Source of the DNA: CBDDBU01 sp965226045
GTDB taxonomy: Bacteria; Pseudomonadota; Alphaproteobacteria; VGEJ01
Direction of reading: 5' to 3'
Assembly (NCBI GenBank): GCA_965226045.1
Contig: CBDDBU010000023.1
Location: 124,001-188,000 of the forward strand
DNA: 64,000 nt
Shown here: in pieces, positions 50,010 through 58,837 of the stretch
Position numbering within the stretch: the stretch's first letter is position 1
Layout: each line of letters opens with the position of its first letter
Notes under the pieces: generated by a model
Seen by the model: only the letters and a program-made list of their open reading frames with translations
Told to the model about the DNA's origin: nothing
The model's database searches: none
Made by a program: the position numbers and the translations under genes

Positions 50010-50294
50010 ATGAGCAGAGCCGCATTCATCGAGAATGTCGCCAGGAAGGGCAACATGAGCAAGGCCGAGGCTAAGCACACGGTCGACCTGGTCTTGGGCG
50101 AGGTCGAGGCTGGGCTGAAGAAGTCGAAGAAGGAAGGCCGCTACACCATCGGCAACTTCGGCACCTTCACCATCACCAGGCGTCCGGCGCGCAAGGGCCG
50201 CAATCCGCAAACGGGCGAAGCGATCCGGATCAAGGCCTCCAAGGTTCTGAAGTTCCGGCCGCCCGCCGCGTTGAAGAGGGCGGCGGGCGCCTGA
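50010..50294 (+). CDS. HU-family DNA-binding protein
   Basis: A 94-residue HU/IHF-fold protein: MSRAAFIENVARKGNMSKAE at the start, GNFGTFTITRRPARKGRNPQ across the DNA-binding arm, ending KFRPPAALKRAAG. Length and the Pro in the arm tip (RNPQTGE) match HU. It bends DNA and may help recombination or condense the island. It lies 32 bases before the recQ-like gene in the same direction, so the two may share the promoter with the palindrome at 49944. Confidence 0.9.
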   Translation: MSRAAFIENVARKGNMSKAEAKHTVDLVLGEVEAGLKKSKKEGRYTIGNFGTFTITRRPARKGRNPQTGEAIRIKASKVLKFRPPAALKRAAGA

Positions 50295-50326
50295 TCTCCG
50301 GTTGACATCTCGCAGTTTCGGCACTG

Positions 50327-52165
50327 ATGCGCACGTTGGAGGAGCAGACAGCCGCCGCACGCCAAGTGCTGAGGGGTGTATTTGGGTTCGACGGGTTCCG
50401 CCCGGGCCAGGAAGCGGCCATCGAGGCGCTCCTGGCCGGACGCAACGTGCTCACCGTGATGCCAACGGGATCGGGCAAGTCGCTGTGTTTTCAGATTCCC
50501 GCTCTGATCACGGATGGGCTCACTGTCGTGGTGTCTCCGCTGGTCGCGCTGATGCAGGACCAGGTCGCCGCCCTACGGCTTGCCGGCGTCGCGGCCGACA
50601 GCATCAATTCCGCAAATGAGCGTGCCGACAACATAGCCGCCTGGCGCCGGGCCGCGGCAGGCGAGACGCGGCTACTCTACATGGCCCCCGAACGTCTGAT
50701 GACCGAGCCGATGCTGGCCTCACTGGCACGATTGCCGGTGAAGCTGTTCGCCATCGACGAGGCGCATTGCATCTCGCAATGGGGACCGGCCTTCAGGCCG
50801 GAATACGAAGACCTGTGCGGATTGCGGGATCTGTTCCCCGGGGTTCCAATCGCCGCGCTGACGGCGACCGCGGATGAAGTGACCCGCGAGGACATCGCCG
50901 AGCGGCTGTTCGGGGGCTCGGTGGAGTCCTTCGTCCTCGGCTTCGACCGTCCGAACATCAAGCTGTCGGTGGAGATGAAACGCGACTGGAAGCGCCAGTT
51001 ACGGGACTTTATTGCACGCCATGAAGGCGAGAGCGGCATCGTCTATTGCTTGTCGCGCAAGAAGACGGAGGAAACCGCCGCCCTGCTGACGGCGGACGGT
51101 ATACGGGCGCTTCCCTATCACGCGGGCATGGAGAAGGAGGTACGGGCGGCGCACCAGAATATCTTCATGACCGATCCGGGGGTGGTCATCGTCGCCACCA
51201 TCGCCTTCGGCATGGGGATCGACAAGGCGGATGTGCGTTATGTCTTCCACACCGACCTGCCCGGCAACATCGAGGCCTATTACCAGGAGATCGGCCGGGC
51301 GGGACGCGACGGCGCACCCGCGGAAGCCCATATGGTCTATGGCCTGGCCGACATTCGCATGCGCCGGGTGTTCATCGAGGACGAGGATGCGGGCATCGAG
51401 CGCAAGCGCCGCGAGCACAAACGGCTCGACGCCTTGCTCGGGTATTGCGAGGCGCCGGCCTGCCGGCGGGTGGCCCTGCTGGATTACTTCGGAGAGGAAA
51501 TCGAGGCCTGCGGCAATTGCGATGCCTGTCTCGACCCGGCCGAGCGTGCCGACGGGACCGAGGATGCGCAAAAGATCCTGTCGGCAGTCCACCGCTCGGG
51601 CGAACGGTTCGGCGCGGCGCATGTGATCGATATCCTGTGTGGGGCGCAGACTGAAAAGATCACGCGGACCGGCCATCACCGGCTGCCAACCTTCGGAGTC
51701 GGCGCGGCACGCGGCAAGAACGAGTGGCGCTCGCTGATCCGCCAGATGGTGGCGACCGGGTTCCTGCGGCTCGACATCGCGGGCTATGGTGGGCTTGCGA
51801 TCACCGGCAAGGGCCACGCGCTGCTGCGGGGCGAAGGCGTATTCCTCTACCGCGGGGAGACGGTGGTTGCACGGCCGTCCGCCGCGCCGCGCGAAACCCG
51901 CAAGAAACAATTGGAACATCCGCTGAACGATAGTCAGGCGGCGCTGCTGGATGTGCTGAAGGCGCTGCGGCTGGAACTCGCCAGGGCGCGCGGAGTGCCG
52001 GCCTATATCGTGTTCCCGGACCGCTCGCTGATCGACATGGCGCGCCGCCACCCGCGCACCGAAGAGGAGTTCGCCGAGGTCAACGGCGTCGGCGCGGCCA
52101 AGCTGAAGGCGTTCGCAGCGCCGTTTCTCGCCGCTATCGACGGCGCCCTGGCCGATGCGGGATGA
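50327..52165 (+). CDS. recQ: ATP-dependent DNA helicase RecQ
   Basis: A 612-residue SF2 helicase. Motif 0 is FGFDGFRPGQEAAIEALLAG, Walker A VMPTGSGKSLCFQIPAL, the DEAH box LFAIDEAHCISQWG, and motif VI GRAGRDGAPAEAHMVYG. The zinc cluster CEAPACRRVALLDYF with CGNCDACL follows, then a winged-helix RQC region, and a C-terminal HRDC domain (ARRHPRTEEEFAEVNGVGAA). It unwinds DNA 3' to 5'. It is directly followed by topoisomerase III, its classical partner in resolving joined DNA. Whether it replaces or adds to a core-genome RecQ cannot be seen here. Confidence 0.92.
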   Translation: MRTLEEQTAAARQVLRGVFGFDGFRPGQEAAIEALLAGRNVLTVMPTGSGKSLCFQIPALITDGLTVVVSPLVALMQDQVAALRLAGVAADSINSANERADNIAAWRRAAAGETRLLYMAPERLMTEPMLASLARLPVKLFAIDEAHCISQWGPAFRPEYEDLCGLRDLFPGVPIAALTATADEVTREDIAERLFGGSVESFVLGFDRPNIKLSVEMKRDWKRQLRDFIARHEGESGIVYCLSRKKTEETAALLTADGIRALPYHAGMEKEVRAAHQNIFMTDPGVVIVATIAFGMGIDKADVRYVFHTDLPGNIEAYYQEIGRAGRDGAPAEAHMVYGLADIRMRRVFIEDEDAGIERKRREHKRLDALLGYCEAPACRRVALLDYFGEEIEACGNCDACLDPAERADGTEDAQKILSAVHRSGERFGAAHVIDILCGAQTEKITRTGHHRLPTFGVGAARGKNEWRSLIRQMVATGFLRLDIAGYGGLAITGKGHALLRGEGVFLYRGETVVARPSAAPRETRKKQLEHPLNDSQAALLDVLKALRLELARARGVPAYIVFPDRSLIDMARRHPRTEEEFAEVNGVGAAKLKAFAAPFLAAIDGALADAG

Positions 52166-52282
52166 GCGAGGGACCTTCGGAACCGGTTCGGCATTACCGA
52201 CGATGATCGGCTTGCCGTGTTCGGATGTTCACACTATGTTCGACCAGCCTCACCGGCACGGAATGCTCCCGGACGGCTTGTC

Positions 52283-53890
52283 ATGACTGATCAAATCGTC
52301 ATCACCGAGAAATCCAGCCAGGCGAAAGATGTCCGCGCCGCCGTCGGGGGCCGCTATGGCGCCGTCCTTCCGGCCGAGGGTCACCTGCTCGATCTGTGCG
52401 AGCCGGAGGACGTGAACCCGGCCTGGAAACGCTGGTCGGCGGCATTGCTGAGGCCCGACGAGCTATACGGCACCAAACCGGCCTCGGGCGGCAACAAATC
52501 GGCGAAACTGAAGGCCATTCGCGCGGCGTTGCGCACCGCCACACGCGTCTGGCTGGCCACCGATTGCGACCGCGAGGGACAGCTCATCGGCCAGGAGATT
52601 CTCGAGCATTGCGGCTATCGCGGCGAGGTTCTGCGGGTGCTGTTCACCGCGCAGGACGCGCAGACTATCCGCGAGGCGTTCGGGCGCGCCCGGCCCAACA
52701 GCGACCATGCCCGCCTCTACGCCGCCGCCGTGGCGCGCCGGCAGGCCGATCAGATCTACAACCTGTCGCTGACCCGCACCGCGACCGTCACGCTTGGCCG
52801 GGGTGCGCGGGGCGTGATCGGTGTAGGCCGGGTCAAGACACCGACCCTGGCGATCGCGTGCAAGCGCGAACTTGAAATCCGCGAGTTCGTGCCAGTCCCC
52901 TACTTCGAGGTCGTGGCCGCTGCCCATGTCGAAGGCGGCACATTCCGGATGCGGCATGCGCCGAAGGACCGCATCCTCAAGCGCGAGAACGCGGAAACGG
53001 TCGTAACCGCAGCGCGGGACTTCGAGGGTCCGCTCGGCGTGCGGGTCGAGGACAAGCAGCAACGCCCGCCCAAGCTGCACGATCTGCCTTCGTTGCAGAA
53101 GCTTTGCAGTGCCCGGTTCGGCTGGCCGGCCTCCAAGACCCTGGAGGTCGCGCAGGAGCTCTATGACGGCGCGGGCAAGAAGATCCTGACCTATCCGCGC
53201 GCCGAGGTGCGATACCTGCCGGAGAGCGCGATCGGGGACGTACTGAAGATTGTCGCTGGGCTGCAAGCGGGGAAATCCTACGGCGCCGTCTCCGTACCGT
53301 CGCCACCGGTGATCCGCAAGGGACGGAACGGCAGCTTCCACGATAAGGGGCTCGAGGGCGCGAGCCATCACGCGGTCATCCCCAACGTCAACACGATCGG
53401 CGATCTGGGCGAGATCTGGCCGCGCCTGTCGGGCGACGAGAAGAAGCTGTTTGACGCCGTGGCGCGGTCGTACCTCGCATCGGTCATGCCTGATTACCGC
53501 TACCGGCAGACGACCGTGATGCTGGATGCTCGCGGTTTCGAGTTCCGCGCCGCCGGGCGTCAGCCCATTGAAGTTGGATGGCGCGACGCCTTTCCCGACT
53601 GGCGGCCCGCCGAGGAGAAGGGCGAGGCGGCTCAGGTGCTGCCTGCTTTCCGGAACAAGGAGGCTGCGCGGTTGTGCGATCCGGAGATCGAGGACAAGGA
53701 GACCCGTCCGCCGCCGCGCTACAAGGAAGGCACGCTGATCGAGGCGATGCAGAATGCCTGGCGTTTTGTCGAGGACGAAGTCCTGCGGGACCGTCTCAAG
53801 GAGGCCAAGGGAATCGGCACTCCGGCAACGCGGGCGGAAATCATCGGCGGGCTGAAGAAGCAGGGATTCCTGACGGTGCTGTCACGGTAA
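52283..53890 (+). pseudogene. topB: DNA topoisomerase III, C-terminus lost at an IS6 element
   Basis: A type IA topoisomerase from ATG 52283 (MTDQIVITEKSSQAKDVRAA). The TOPRIM domain has the acidic motif ATDCDREGQLIG, and the active-site Tyr is in KILTYPRAEVRYLP. The protein runs to KGIGTPATRAEIIGGLKKQG and is then cut by the IS6 element at 53875; the last few codons (TVLSR) come from the element. Normal family members continue for about 100 or more residues past this point. The catalytic core is complete, so a shortened but active protein is possible. It follows recQ by 117 bases. Confidence 0.8.
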
Positions 53891-54680
53891 CTGGCTGGTG
53901 TCAGCTGCGGGTGGCGAGTAGCTTCCTGTTATGAACAAGATCAGCTACCGCCGACATCGGTTTCCTGCAGAGATAATCCAGCGCGCCGTCTGGCTGTGTT
54001 TCCGGTTTCCGCTCAGTTACCGCGATGTGGAGGATCTGCTCGCTGAACGTGGTGTCGATGTTTCTTACGAGACGATACGGCGCTGGGCTTTAAAGTTTGG
54101 GCAGGCCTATGCCCGAAAACTGAGACAATCACGCCCTCGACCAGACGACCGGTGGCACCTTGATGAGGTGTTTTCCTCCATCAACGGAAAACGGATGTAT
54201 CTATGGCGGGCGGTGGACAGCGAGGGTGAGGTGCTGGATATCCTGGTTCAGTCCCGGAGGAACAAGAAAGCAGCACTCAAGCTGATGCGCAAACTGCTCA
54301 AGAAGCAGGGGTATGCGCCGAATAAGGTGGTGACCGATAAACTGCCATCTTACGGGGCAGCATTGCGTGATCTCAACATGACGGGGAAACACGTTACCGG
54401 CGGACGGAGCAACAACCGGGCGGAGAATTCGCACCTGCCGGTTCGACAACGAGAACGCAGGATGCAGGGCTTCAAGTCATCAGGATCGGCGCAAAGGTTT
54501 CTCTCCACCCACGCCGCCATCTACAACACCTTCAATGTCCAACGTCATCTGATCACTCGCAAGACAATGCGCCAATTCCGCGGTGACGCGATGAACACGT
54601 GGCGGACCGTGACCGCTGCTGCTTGAGCCGCTCAGTTCAGACGTTCAACTGCGACCTGCCTTCGTTAAGTTGACAGCACC
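53875..54680 (+). mobile_element. IS6-family insertion sequence (806 bp) without target duplication
   Basis: Inverted ends ggtgctgtca plus a shared taac four bases later at both sides. The flanks are ttcctgac at left and ccggtgcg at right, not a duplication. IS6 elements give 8-bp duplications on simple insertion, so an adjacent deletion after insertion is likely. Both neighbouring genes are truncated at its edges. Confidence 0.85.
53931..54626 (+). CDS. IS6-family transposase
   Basis: A 231-residue DDE transposase: RFPAEIIQRAVWLCFRFPLS at the N-terminus, then RWHLDEVFSSINGKRMYLWR (first Asp), KVVTDKLPSYGAALRDL (second Asp) and GGRSNNRAENSHLPVRQRER (Glu). It is complete and probably active. 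Confidence 0.93.
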   Translation: MNKISYRRHRFPAEIIQRAVWLCFRFPLSYRDVEDLLAERGVDVSYETIRRWALKFGQAYARKLRQSRPRPDDRWHLDEVFSSINGKRMYLWRAVDSEGEVLDILVQSRRNKKAALKLMRKLLKKQGYAPNKVVTDKLPSYGAALRDLNMTGKHVTGGRSNNRAENSHLPVRQRERRMQGFKSSGSAQRFLSTHAAIYNTFNVQRHLITRKTMRQFRGDAMNTWRTVTAAA

Positions 54681-54830
54681 CCGGTGCGTACCATGCCAAC
54701 GCGAGAAGGAAGGCTCGCTCCTTTCCGGTCAACTGCGAGAACAAGTCCTTAAGGCGGGCGTAGGAAGGCAGTCGAAAATCTCCGGCGAGATCTGCGGAGT
54801 GTTGATCGGCGCGCAGGTTGGACGCCGATC
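54681..54830 (-). pseudogene. gene remnant cut by the IS6 element (DUF3775-like pattern)
   Basis: On the minus strand a clean frame reads ADLAGDFRLPSYARLKDLFS then QLTGKERAFLLALAWYAP and enters the IS at 54680. It resembles DUF3775-type proteins (K/D-E-x-A-x-L-x-A-L-x-W), but the fragment is short. The upper end near 54830 runs into gttggacgccgatcgg-type sequence as found at IS21 ends. Confidence 0.4.
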
Positions 54831-54896
54831 GGCACGCTAAATTATTGATTTGGCGTGATCCTGTGGGGTCAAATTTGGTCGCCGAACAACATGGCG

Positions 54897-55157
54897 TTAG
54901 GCAGCTCGTGACCCGGGCTGCGTATTATCTCCCTGCCCCATGAGCAGACCTTCCACCGAGATATCTTCGTCCAGATCTTCCCAGTGCAGGCCATTGCCGG
55001 AATAGCCGATCCGGTAGCTTTCCCGTTGCTCAGCGGTCGCGCGCATCAATCGCGGAAACCACGCTAGAGGCACCCCAAGCGACCGGCCGTCGTCCAGCTC
55101 GATCCACATCGTGTCGCGGTCAAAGGCGAGCTTCCTAGCTCTAACCGAAATGTTCAT
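54897..55157 (-). CDS. DUF2442 protein
   Basis: An 86-residue protein from ATG 55157 (MNISVRARKLAFDRDTMWIE). The DUF2442 pattern is visible: ELDDGRSLGVPLAWFPRLMR, then WEDLDEDISVEGLLMG near the end. It overlaps the DUF4160 gene by 17 bases. DUF4160-DUF2442 pairs are common in bacteria and have been proposed from gene neighbourhood to act as toxin-antitoxin-like modules; no activity is shown here. Confidence 0.8.
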   Translation of the reverse strand: MNISVRARKLAFDRDTMWIELDDGRSLGVPLAWFPRLMRATAEQRESYRIGYSGNGLHWEDLDEDISVEGLLMGQGDNTQPGSRAA

Positions 55158-55383
55158 TCCAGGCTCTTTCGATTTCTTCTCGGTGGTGGTGGACCAACTC
55201 GGCCAACTCCGAGAGCTGCCTTCGGTTGAAGCCAGCACTTCGGGCAACTCTTACCTCCGGATACAACCAGAATTTCGCCTCGCCGTCACTGCTTTCCGCA
55301 TGGACGTGCACCGGCTCCCGGGGCGCTCCCTCGTTCGAGAAGAAGTGAAAGCGCACGTTTTGATGGCGAAAGACAACCGGCAT
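55141..55383 (-). CDS. DUF4160 protein
   Basis: An 80-residue protein: MPVVFRHQNVRFHFFSNEGA, PREPVHVHAESSDGEAKFWL, then NRRQLSELAELVHHHREEIE. The motif R-x-P-x-H-V-H-x is the DUF4160 signature. It is the upstream gene of an overlapping pair with DUF2442 and lies on the island near the integrase. Confidence 0.82.
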   Translation of the reverse strand: MPVVFRHQNVRFHFFSNEGAPREPVHVHAESSDGEAKFWLYPEVRVARSAGFNRRQLSELAELVHHHREEIERAWNEHFG

Positions 55384-55554
55384 TCAGGCTCGTCCCGTAG
55401 TACGTGGCGCCGAAATCGTTTCGTGCAGGTTCAAATTCGCCTCGTTGATCTTGTCCTGTCTCATGGAAGCAGCATACGCGAGCATTGAATGTGTGCAGTG
55501 TCTTGTATATCGCAGGACACTCGACCTCCGTCCCTCCTTAGCTGAGCTGGTGCG

Positions 55555-56829
55555 CTACACCGCGGCTATCGCGGGGACTGATTCCCCGTTCATCAACGCC
55601 TCGATCCGGTCGGCGATGCGTTGTGCCGGCTCTCGGAGCTGCCTGACGGTCCAGTCGGCTGCGTAGCCCTCGGTCACGTCATTGGGACGGGCATGATTGA
55701 CCAGCCGCTTGGTCAGCGCCGACGGCAGCATCAGCTCGCGCTCGGCGACGGTAATGAAACAGTTACGCAGGCCGTGGAACCAGAACTTCGCGCCACCGGC
55801 TTCCGTGATCCGACCATAGAGATGATGTGGGTCCTCGACATGGCCCGAGGCGCTGGACGGGGAGGGGAACACCCAGTTCCCACGGTCGGCGGGTAGATCC
55901 TCGGTCTCCGATTGGCGGCGCTCGAGGATGGCGCGCAGTTGCCCGGTGACGGGAAGCTCCAGGGGAACGCCGGTCTTTGTTGCCTCGACCCGAAAGGTGA
56001 GCGCTGCCATGTCCACCCGTTCCCACCGCAGGGTCAAAACCTCGTCCCGGCGCATGCCGGTGTAGAGCCCGAACCACAGTGCATCCCGGATCGCCGGGTT
56101 GTTGACTTCCGCTTCGATGCCGGCACGCCAGCACGGCAGCACCTCGGCGGGGGTCGAGATCTTGCGCCGCACTTTGCGATGAAACTTGCCGCCGCCGGCG
56201 AGCCATAGATCGACCGGATTGCGTAGGCCCTCGAGATCGACGCAGGGCCGGCGGTAGACCGAGCGCAACAGGGACATCGCGCGGTTGGCAGGCGACCAGC
56301 CGTGATCCTCGGTAATGCGGTTGAAGCGGGCCTCCACATCCCGGCGGGCGATAGCATCGAGGGGGCGGGAGAGCCAGTCGCCGAGATAGCGCTTGGCCTC
56401 GTAACGGTAGAGTTCATCGGTGCGCTTCGAGCGGTTGGGATTGGCCGCCATGTAATCCTCGAAGGCGTCGCCGAGGGTCGGCATAGCACGCGCCTCCGCG
56501 CGCTCTTCTGCTGGGTCATCGCCGCTAGCGACCTTGCCAAGAACCTTCTGCGCCAGGCGCCTGGCCTGGTCAGGAGCAACTTTCCCGTAACGGCCGATGA
56601 CGACGCGCTTGTTGGGTGCCTTCCGTCCACCATCGCCTGACCGGTAATTGACAATGAAGGACTTGGCGCCAGTGGGATGCACGCGAACGCCGAATCCGGT
56701 CAGCCGGTCGTCCCATGCGATCCAGGACTTGTCGGCGGGCTTGAGACCCTCAACGGCCCGCTTAGTAAGCGTTAGCTTGGTCTTGGCAATGCGTTTTCCG
56801 ATTTTCGCTTCCATGTCCCAATTGTGCAT
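55555..56829 (-). CDS. int: tyrosine recombinase / integrase (P4-like, DUF4102 N-terminus)
   Basis: A 424-residue integrase. The N-terminal arm-binding domain has RAVEGLKPADKSWIAWDDRL and GFGVRVHPTGAKSFIVNYRS. Catalytic residues are visible: Arg in TGMRRDEVLTLRW, H-x-x-R in FHGLRNCFITVAE, then His in VNHARPNDVTEGYAADW, which also holds the Tyr nucleophile. It lies next to the right attachment site, as usual for islands integrated in tRNA genes. An internal start at 56814 is possible; the upstream one has a better ribosome site (gagg). Confidence 0.92.
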   Translation of the reverse strand: MHNWDMEAKIGKRIAKTKLTLTKRAVEGLKPADKSWIAWDDRLTGFGVRVHPTGAKSFIVNYRSGDGGRKAPNKRVVIGRYGKVAPDQARRLAQKVLGKVASGDDPAEERAEARAMPTLGDAFEDYMAANPNRSKRTDELYRYEAKRYLGDWLSRPLDAIARRDVEARFNRITEDHGWSPANRAMSLLRSVYRRPCVDLEGLRNPVDLWLAGGGKFHRKVRRKISTPAEVLPCWRAGIEAEVNNPAIRDALWFGLYTGMRRDEVLTLRWERVDMAALTFRVEATKTGVPLELPVTGQLRAILERRQSETEDLPADRGNWVFPSPSSASGHVEDPHHLYGRITEAGGAKFWFHGLRNCFITVAERELMLPSALTKRLVNHARPNDVTEGYAADWTVRQLREPAQRIADRIEALMNGESVPAIAAV

Positions 56830-56879
56830 ATGGACCTCAAGCAGTCAACACCTGGATCAACACATGAAAATAACACTGG

Positions 56880-56977
56880 GCGCATCCGTGCGCATGTCTG
56901 GCGAGATCGGATACGAGAAGGGAGTTGAAAAACCCTTATTTTATGGTATGGTTGTCGTCGTCAGCGCATTCGTGCGC
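56880..56977. promoter_or_regulatory. paired palindromes upstream of the integrase
   Basis: gcgcatccgtgcgc at 56880-56893 and gcgcattcgtgcgc at 56964-56977 are two copies of one palindromic site (gcgca-n4-tgcgc), 84 bases apart, between the integrase start and the attachment site. A ttgaaa...tatggt stretch lies between them. Likely operators or arm sites. Confidence 0.5.
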
Positions 56978-57003
56978 ACCAGAGTGCAAAATAACGCGCG
57001 AGA

Positions 57004-57065
57004 CTCATAACCTGAAGGTCGTTGGTTCAAATCCAACCCCCGCAACCAAATAAAACGCCGCTAAC
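57004..57065 (+). repeat. attachment site attR (62-bp direct repeat of the tRNA-fMet 3' end)
   Basis: Identical to 48762-48823. The sequence continues with further imperfect similarity to the island left end up to about 57174. Confidence 0.88.
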
Positions 57066-57085
57066 ACAATAAGTTAGCGGCGTTT
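57052..57085 (+). terminator. rho-independent terminator of the tRNA-fMet unit (right copy)
   Basis: gccgctaac and gttagcggc form a stem around acaataa, followed by gtttt and flanked by aaaac, so it works in both directions. At the tRNA (48814-48855) the same stem is followed by a 16-base insertion instead of the T-run. Confidence 0.7.
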
Positions 57086-57261
57086 TGATTCGCTGCCTAA
57101 TCGCCAAGATACCGGATTGGCAAACGATTGGCGAACACTTTGAATCAAACTCCAGCGCACGTCTGACGCCGTTCCTGGGTTCCTGGGGCCTGGGGCCGAG
57201 TAGACGGTAAGCGTGTAAATGTTCCGTCAGCCTGTGACGGGTTTGTCCGATCCCGCAGATC

Positions 57262-58171
57262 CTAGCGATTGAGGGTGCGTTTCCAGTCTTTTCGCAGGGG
57301 CCGGAGCCAGATGTCCTTGCGGGGTTTGTCGTACAACTTGTCCCGATCATAGCGCCCGCGTCCCTGGGTGGCGCCAACATGGAGCCAGCCGGAGGCCCTG
57401 TAGACGGCGCCGGTGTAGCGGGGCGTCTCGACGAAGGTCTCGATGAGCACGGGCGTTGTGCTGTAGCGCTCGGCCCAGTCCAGAGGCAGGCGCCGGCGGA
57501 CGATGGCGAGGATGTGAGAGCCGAGGTTGGGGATCTCGATCCAGGGCAGGATGAGGAACCTCGGGTTGTCGACCACAAGGGGGAGGTTCTTCTCGCGCAG
57601 TCGCGGCGTCCATCCGATGAAGTTGTCGCGCGGAGCGAGCTTCCACGCGGCGGTCGAGAAGCCGAGCATGGCGATGGGCCAGCCGTTTCGGTCGCGGACG
57701 GCGTAGCGCATCTGGGCGCCGACGAGGGTCTTGTAGCCGAGATAGTGGTAACGGGCGACGAACTCATTCCACAGCTTGCCCTCGCTGGTCTCGCGCACGA
57801 CGGGGCGCAGGTCGAGCGGGCGGACCTCGTCCAGAGTTGTCGGGACCGGAAGCAGCGGCGGCTCGGTGTCCGGCCCGAAGACGATGGGTTTCGGCCGGTG
57901 CTGCCGCCCCCTGGGCGGTGGCAGGACGATGAGGCCGTCGCGGTGCATGGCCAGCATGGTGACCCTGGCCATCATGTTCTTGAGACCGCCGTCGGGCTTG
58001 AGCCAGCCGATGAGCCGGCAGAACTCTCGCGACAGTCCGGCGCGGGTCGGCTGCGGATCGACAGCGATCAGCGCGCGCAACAGCGCCATTTCCCCGGCGG
58101 TCGCGCAACAGCGCCATTTCCCCGGCGGTGAAGTCGCGGCCGTAATAACGGCACTCGACCCGGCCGGTCAT
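57262..58171 (-). pseudogene. DUF4338 (DruA-like) protein, frame broken by a 28-bp tandem duplication
   Basis: Start ATG 58171: MTGRVECRYYGRDFTAGEMA then LLRALIAVDPQPTRAGLSRE. Near codon 20 the DNA contains two identical 28-bp units (58074-58101 and 58102-58129). As 28 is not a multiple of three, the frame shifts; with one unit removed about 293 residues remain. Family blocks are RLIGWLKPDGGLKNMMARV, EGKLWNEFVARYHYLGYKTL, RDNFIGWTPRLREKNLPLVV and PNLGSHILAIVRRRLP. DUF4338 defines DruA of Druantia anti-phage systems, but stand-alone copies also occur near transposons. No other Druantia genes are here. Confidence 0.78.
58074..58129. repeat. 28-bp perfect tandem duplication
   Basis: Two adjacent identical units beginning cgcgcaacagcgccatttcc and ending ccggcggt, inside the start region of the DUF4338 gene. 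Confidence 0.92.
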
Positions 58172-58809
58172 GCCGGCGCACCAAGGAGATCCTCGGTCTG
58201 TGGATCGAGCAGACCGAAGGCGCCAAGTTCTGGCTGCGCGTCATGAATGAGCTCAAGAACCGGGGCGTGCAGGACATCCTGCTCGCCGTCGTCGATGGTC
58301 TCAAGGGCTTCCCCGAGGCGATCAACGCCACCTTCCCCGAGACTGTGGTTCAGACCTGTATCGTCCACCTGATCCGCCATTCCATGAATTTTGCGTCATG
58401 GAAGGATCGAAAACATGTGGCCAAGGCGCTCAGGGACGTATACCGGGCCAAGGACGCCGATGCCGGCCTGGCGGCGCTGGATGCCTTCGAGGCCGGCCCC
58501 TGGGGCGAGAAATATCCGGCCATCGCACAGAGCTGGCGGCGCAACTGGGAACACCTCTCGCCCTTCTTTGTCTTCCCCGAGGCGGTACGCAGGATTGTCT
58601 ACACCACAAACGCCATCGAGTCGCTCAACGCCAAGATCCGGCGCGCTGTCCGCACCCGCGGCCACTTCCCCAGTGACGAGGCCGCCTCGAAGTTGTTATA
58701 TCTCGTTCTCGATCATGCGGCCGAGGCGTGGAAACGTCCGCCGCGGGAATGGTTCGAGGCCAAAACACAGTTCGCCGTCATCTTCGGCGAAAGGTTCGTC
58801 AATGTCTGA
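58172..58809 (+). pseudogene. IS256-family transposase, N-terminus missing
   Basis: The frame is open from 58173 with RRTKEILGLWIEQTEGAKFW, LLAVVDGLKGFPEAINATFP (second Asp) and VYTTNAIESLNAKIRRAVRT (Glu), ending FGERFVNV. It is the C-terminal half of a Mutator-type transposase, different from the 431-residue copies. The first half with the first catalytic Asp is absent; the sequence joins the DUF4338 start directly. Confidence 0.85.
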
Positions 58810-58837
58810 CAAAACGGCCCGAGCACAAATCTTCTGA

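Noticed and set aside
57262..58171. A complete Druantia defence system
   Set aside because: Only a DUF4338 gene is present; no DruB-E genes are near, and the rest is transposase remnants.
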